Source: an uncultured Eggerthellaceae bacterium
GTDB lineage: Bacteria; Actinomycetota; Coriobacteriia; Coriobacteriales; Eggerthellaceae
Reading direction: 5' to 3'
DNA length: 12,789 bases
NCBI GenBank assembly: GCA_958454405.1
Contig: CAUEBO010000068.1
Span: forward strand, 1-12,789
Shown: piece by piece, positions 11,804 through 12,789 of the stretch
How positions within the stretch are numbered: the first letter of the stretch is position 1
Layout of the letters: every line of letters begins with the position of its first letter
Translations under genes and position numbers: made by a program
Notes under the pieces: model-generated
What the model was told of the DNA's origin: nothing
Databases searched by the model: none
The model's input: only the letters and a program-made list of their open reading frames with translations

Positions 11804-12789
11804 ATGGACGATCCCGACGACATCACTTCCGAAAGCGAGTTCCCGTTCGCCGATGACGGACTTGGCGCTCCCGATGCGGCCGGCTTCGAGCATTTGGGCG
11901 GCGGTGCGGCCGGCGAGACGCTCGCCGCCAAGCTTGAGCGCATCAAGCAGGAGCTGAACAGCGTGCCCGCACTGCCGGGCGTGTATTTGTGGAAGGACAA
12001 GTCCGGCCAGGTCATCTACGTGGGCAAGGCCAAGCAGCTGCGCGCCCGCATGCGCCAGTACGTGAACTTCCAGGACGAGCGCGCCAAGATACCCCTGCTG
12101 GTAGACCAGATCGACAGCTTCGACTACCTGGTGGTGGAGAACGAGCACGAGTCGCTCGTGCTGGAGAAGAACCTCATCAACCAGCACGCGCCGTTCTTCA
12201 ACGCCGACTTCAAGGATGACAAATCGTATCCCTTCATCGCGCTCACGAAGGGCGACGTGTTCCCCGCCATCAAGTACACGCGCGAGAAGCACCGCGCGGA
12301 CACCAAGTACTTCGGGCCCTACACCGACAGCCGGGCCGCCCGCGACATGGTGGACATCGCCCGGCGCGTGGTGCCTTTGTGCGCCACGTCGTGCGCCGAC
12401 TGGCGCCGGCTCAAGCGCCGTTTGGAGAAGGACCCGCTCGCGCTCATGTCGCACGACGCCCGCCCGTGCTTCGACGCGCACGTGGGCTTGGGCCCCGGCG
12501 CGTGCTGCGGGGGCATCACGCCCGAAGAGTACCAGGTCAACGTCAAGCGCATCGAGCGGTTCCTGTCGGGCCAGCATCGCGAGTTCGTCGACGAGCTGCA
12601 GGCTGAGATGCAGGAGGCGGCGGCTGAGCTGGACTTCGAGCGCGCCGCGCGCATCAAGGCGCGCATCGAGACCATCGCGAGCCTCACCGACAAGCAGCAC
12701 GCGGTGTCTGCGCGCAACCTCGACGCCGACGTCGTGGGCCTGTTCCGCGAGGAGACGGTGGCCGGCGTGCACGTGTTCATGGTGCGCGA
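11804..12789 (+). CDS. uvrC: UvrABC system protein C, 5' part (cut by window end)
   Basis: The first 328 residues of the excision nuclease subunit that cuts on both sides of a lesion marked by UvrA and UvrB. The GIY-YIG nuclease domain (about 44-133) shows LPGVYLWKD (57-65, GVY for GIY) and VIYVGKAKQLRARMRQY (70-86, YVG for YIG), with catalytic-type R80 and E121 in LVLEKNLINQ. A Cys-rich stretch follows (C193, C197, C222, C234, C235), matching the region that holds an iron-sulfur cluster in UvrC. The UVR domain that binds UvrB is at about 259-293 (EFVDELQAEMQEAAAELDFE). The C-terminal RNase H-like nuclease and helix-hairpin-helix domains lie beyond the window. The N-terminus has an extra acidic, glycine-rich stretch of about 40 residues before the usual start. 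ATG 11804 is favoured by promoter position; TTG at residue 31 is a weaker alternative. Confidence 0.95.
   Translation, partial: MDDPDDITSESEFPFADDGLGAPDAAGFEHLGGGAAGETLAAKLERIKQELNSVPALPGVYLWKDKSGQVIYVGKAKQLRARMRQYVNFQDERAKIPLLVDQIDSFDYLVVENEHESLVLEKNLINQHAPFFNADFKDDKSYPFIALTKGDVFPAIKYTREKHRADTKYFGPYTDSRAARDMVDIARRVVPLCATSCADWRRLKRRLEKDPLALMSHDARPCFDAHVGLGPGACCGGITPEEYQVNVKRIERFLSGQHREFVDELQAEMQEAAAELDFERAARIKARIETIASLTDKQHAVSARNLDADVVGLFREETVAGVHVFMVR

Noticed and set aside
1..12789. Anti-phage defence system, CRISPR array, IS element, integron or tRNA-linked island
   Set aside because: No repeat-spacer array, transposase, integrase, toxin-antitoxin pair or tRNA-like fold was found; the XRE gene has no adjacent toxin-like partner.

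Overview
The window is chromosomal DNA from a high-GC bacterium, most likely an actinomycete of the Coriobacteriia (Eggerthellaceae, an Eggerthella- or Gordonibacter-like gut organism). This rests on the strong G/C bias at third codon positions, the gene content, Actinobacteria-style leaderless starts and the look of the proteins. The genus is a judgement from memory, not from a search. I see no rRNA, tRNA, CRISPR array, transposase or phage gene. Most genes are housekeeping or metabolic, with one AT-richer regulator that looks acquired.

Layout. (1) 24-812, minus: a crotonase-fold enoyl-CoA hydratase/isomerase with its own promoter. (2) 1017-3910, plus: a two-gene signalling operon. An apparently active, membrane-anchored dCache-GGDEF diguanylate cyclase is followed, with a 4-base GTGA overlap, by a second membrane protein carrying a CHASE-like sensor and a GGDEF domain that has lost its catalytic motif. 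A run of nine Gs sits just upstream of the -10 of this operon. (3) 3983-6093, minus: NADP-type glutamate dehydrogenase (gdhA) and an unrecognised four-helix membrane protein, each with its own promoter and terminator. (4) 6358-8023, minus: an MFS transporter of the NiaP/YdjE-like type behind a near-consensus promoter and a leader of about 230 nt with several hairpins and two possible short leader ORFs, one encoding six prolines in a row. (5) 8252-8737, minus: a DUF188 (YaiI/YqxD) protein with a TTG start. (6) 8867-11068, plus: a PcrA/UvrD-type helicase. (7) 11225-11734, plus: a membrane-anchored XRE regulator with unusual codon use and a perfect inverted repeat in its promoter. (8) 11804 to the window edge, plus: the 5' part of uvrC.

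How the genes relate. The two GGDEF proteins very probably work together, one making c-di-GMP and the other sensing or modulating. The helicase and uvrC both serve nucleotide excision repair. They lie about 3 kb apart, separated by the XRE gene, yet their promoters share a striking block (GGGAAC, then GT and CGGTTT, then TATACT), and in both the ATG falls exactly where transcription should begin, suggesting coordinated leaderless expression. I found no clear new multi-gene system such as a defence island. The most interesting signals are regulatory: the G-tract promoter, the paired repair promoters, the MFS leader and the coupled active/degenerate cyclase pair.
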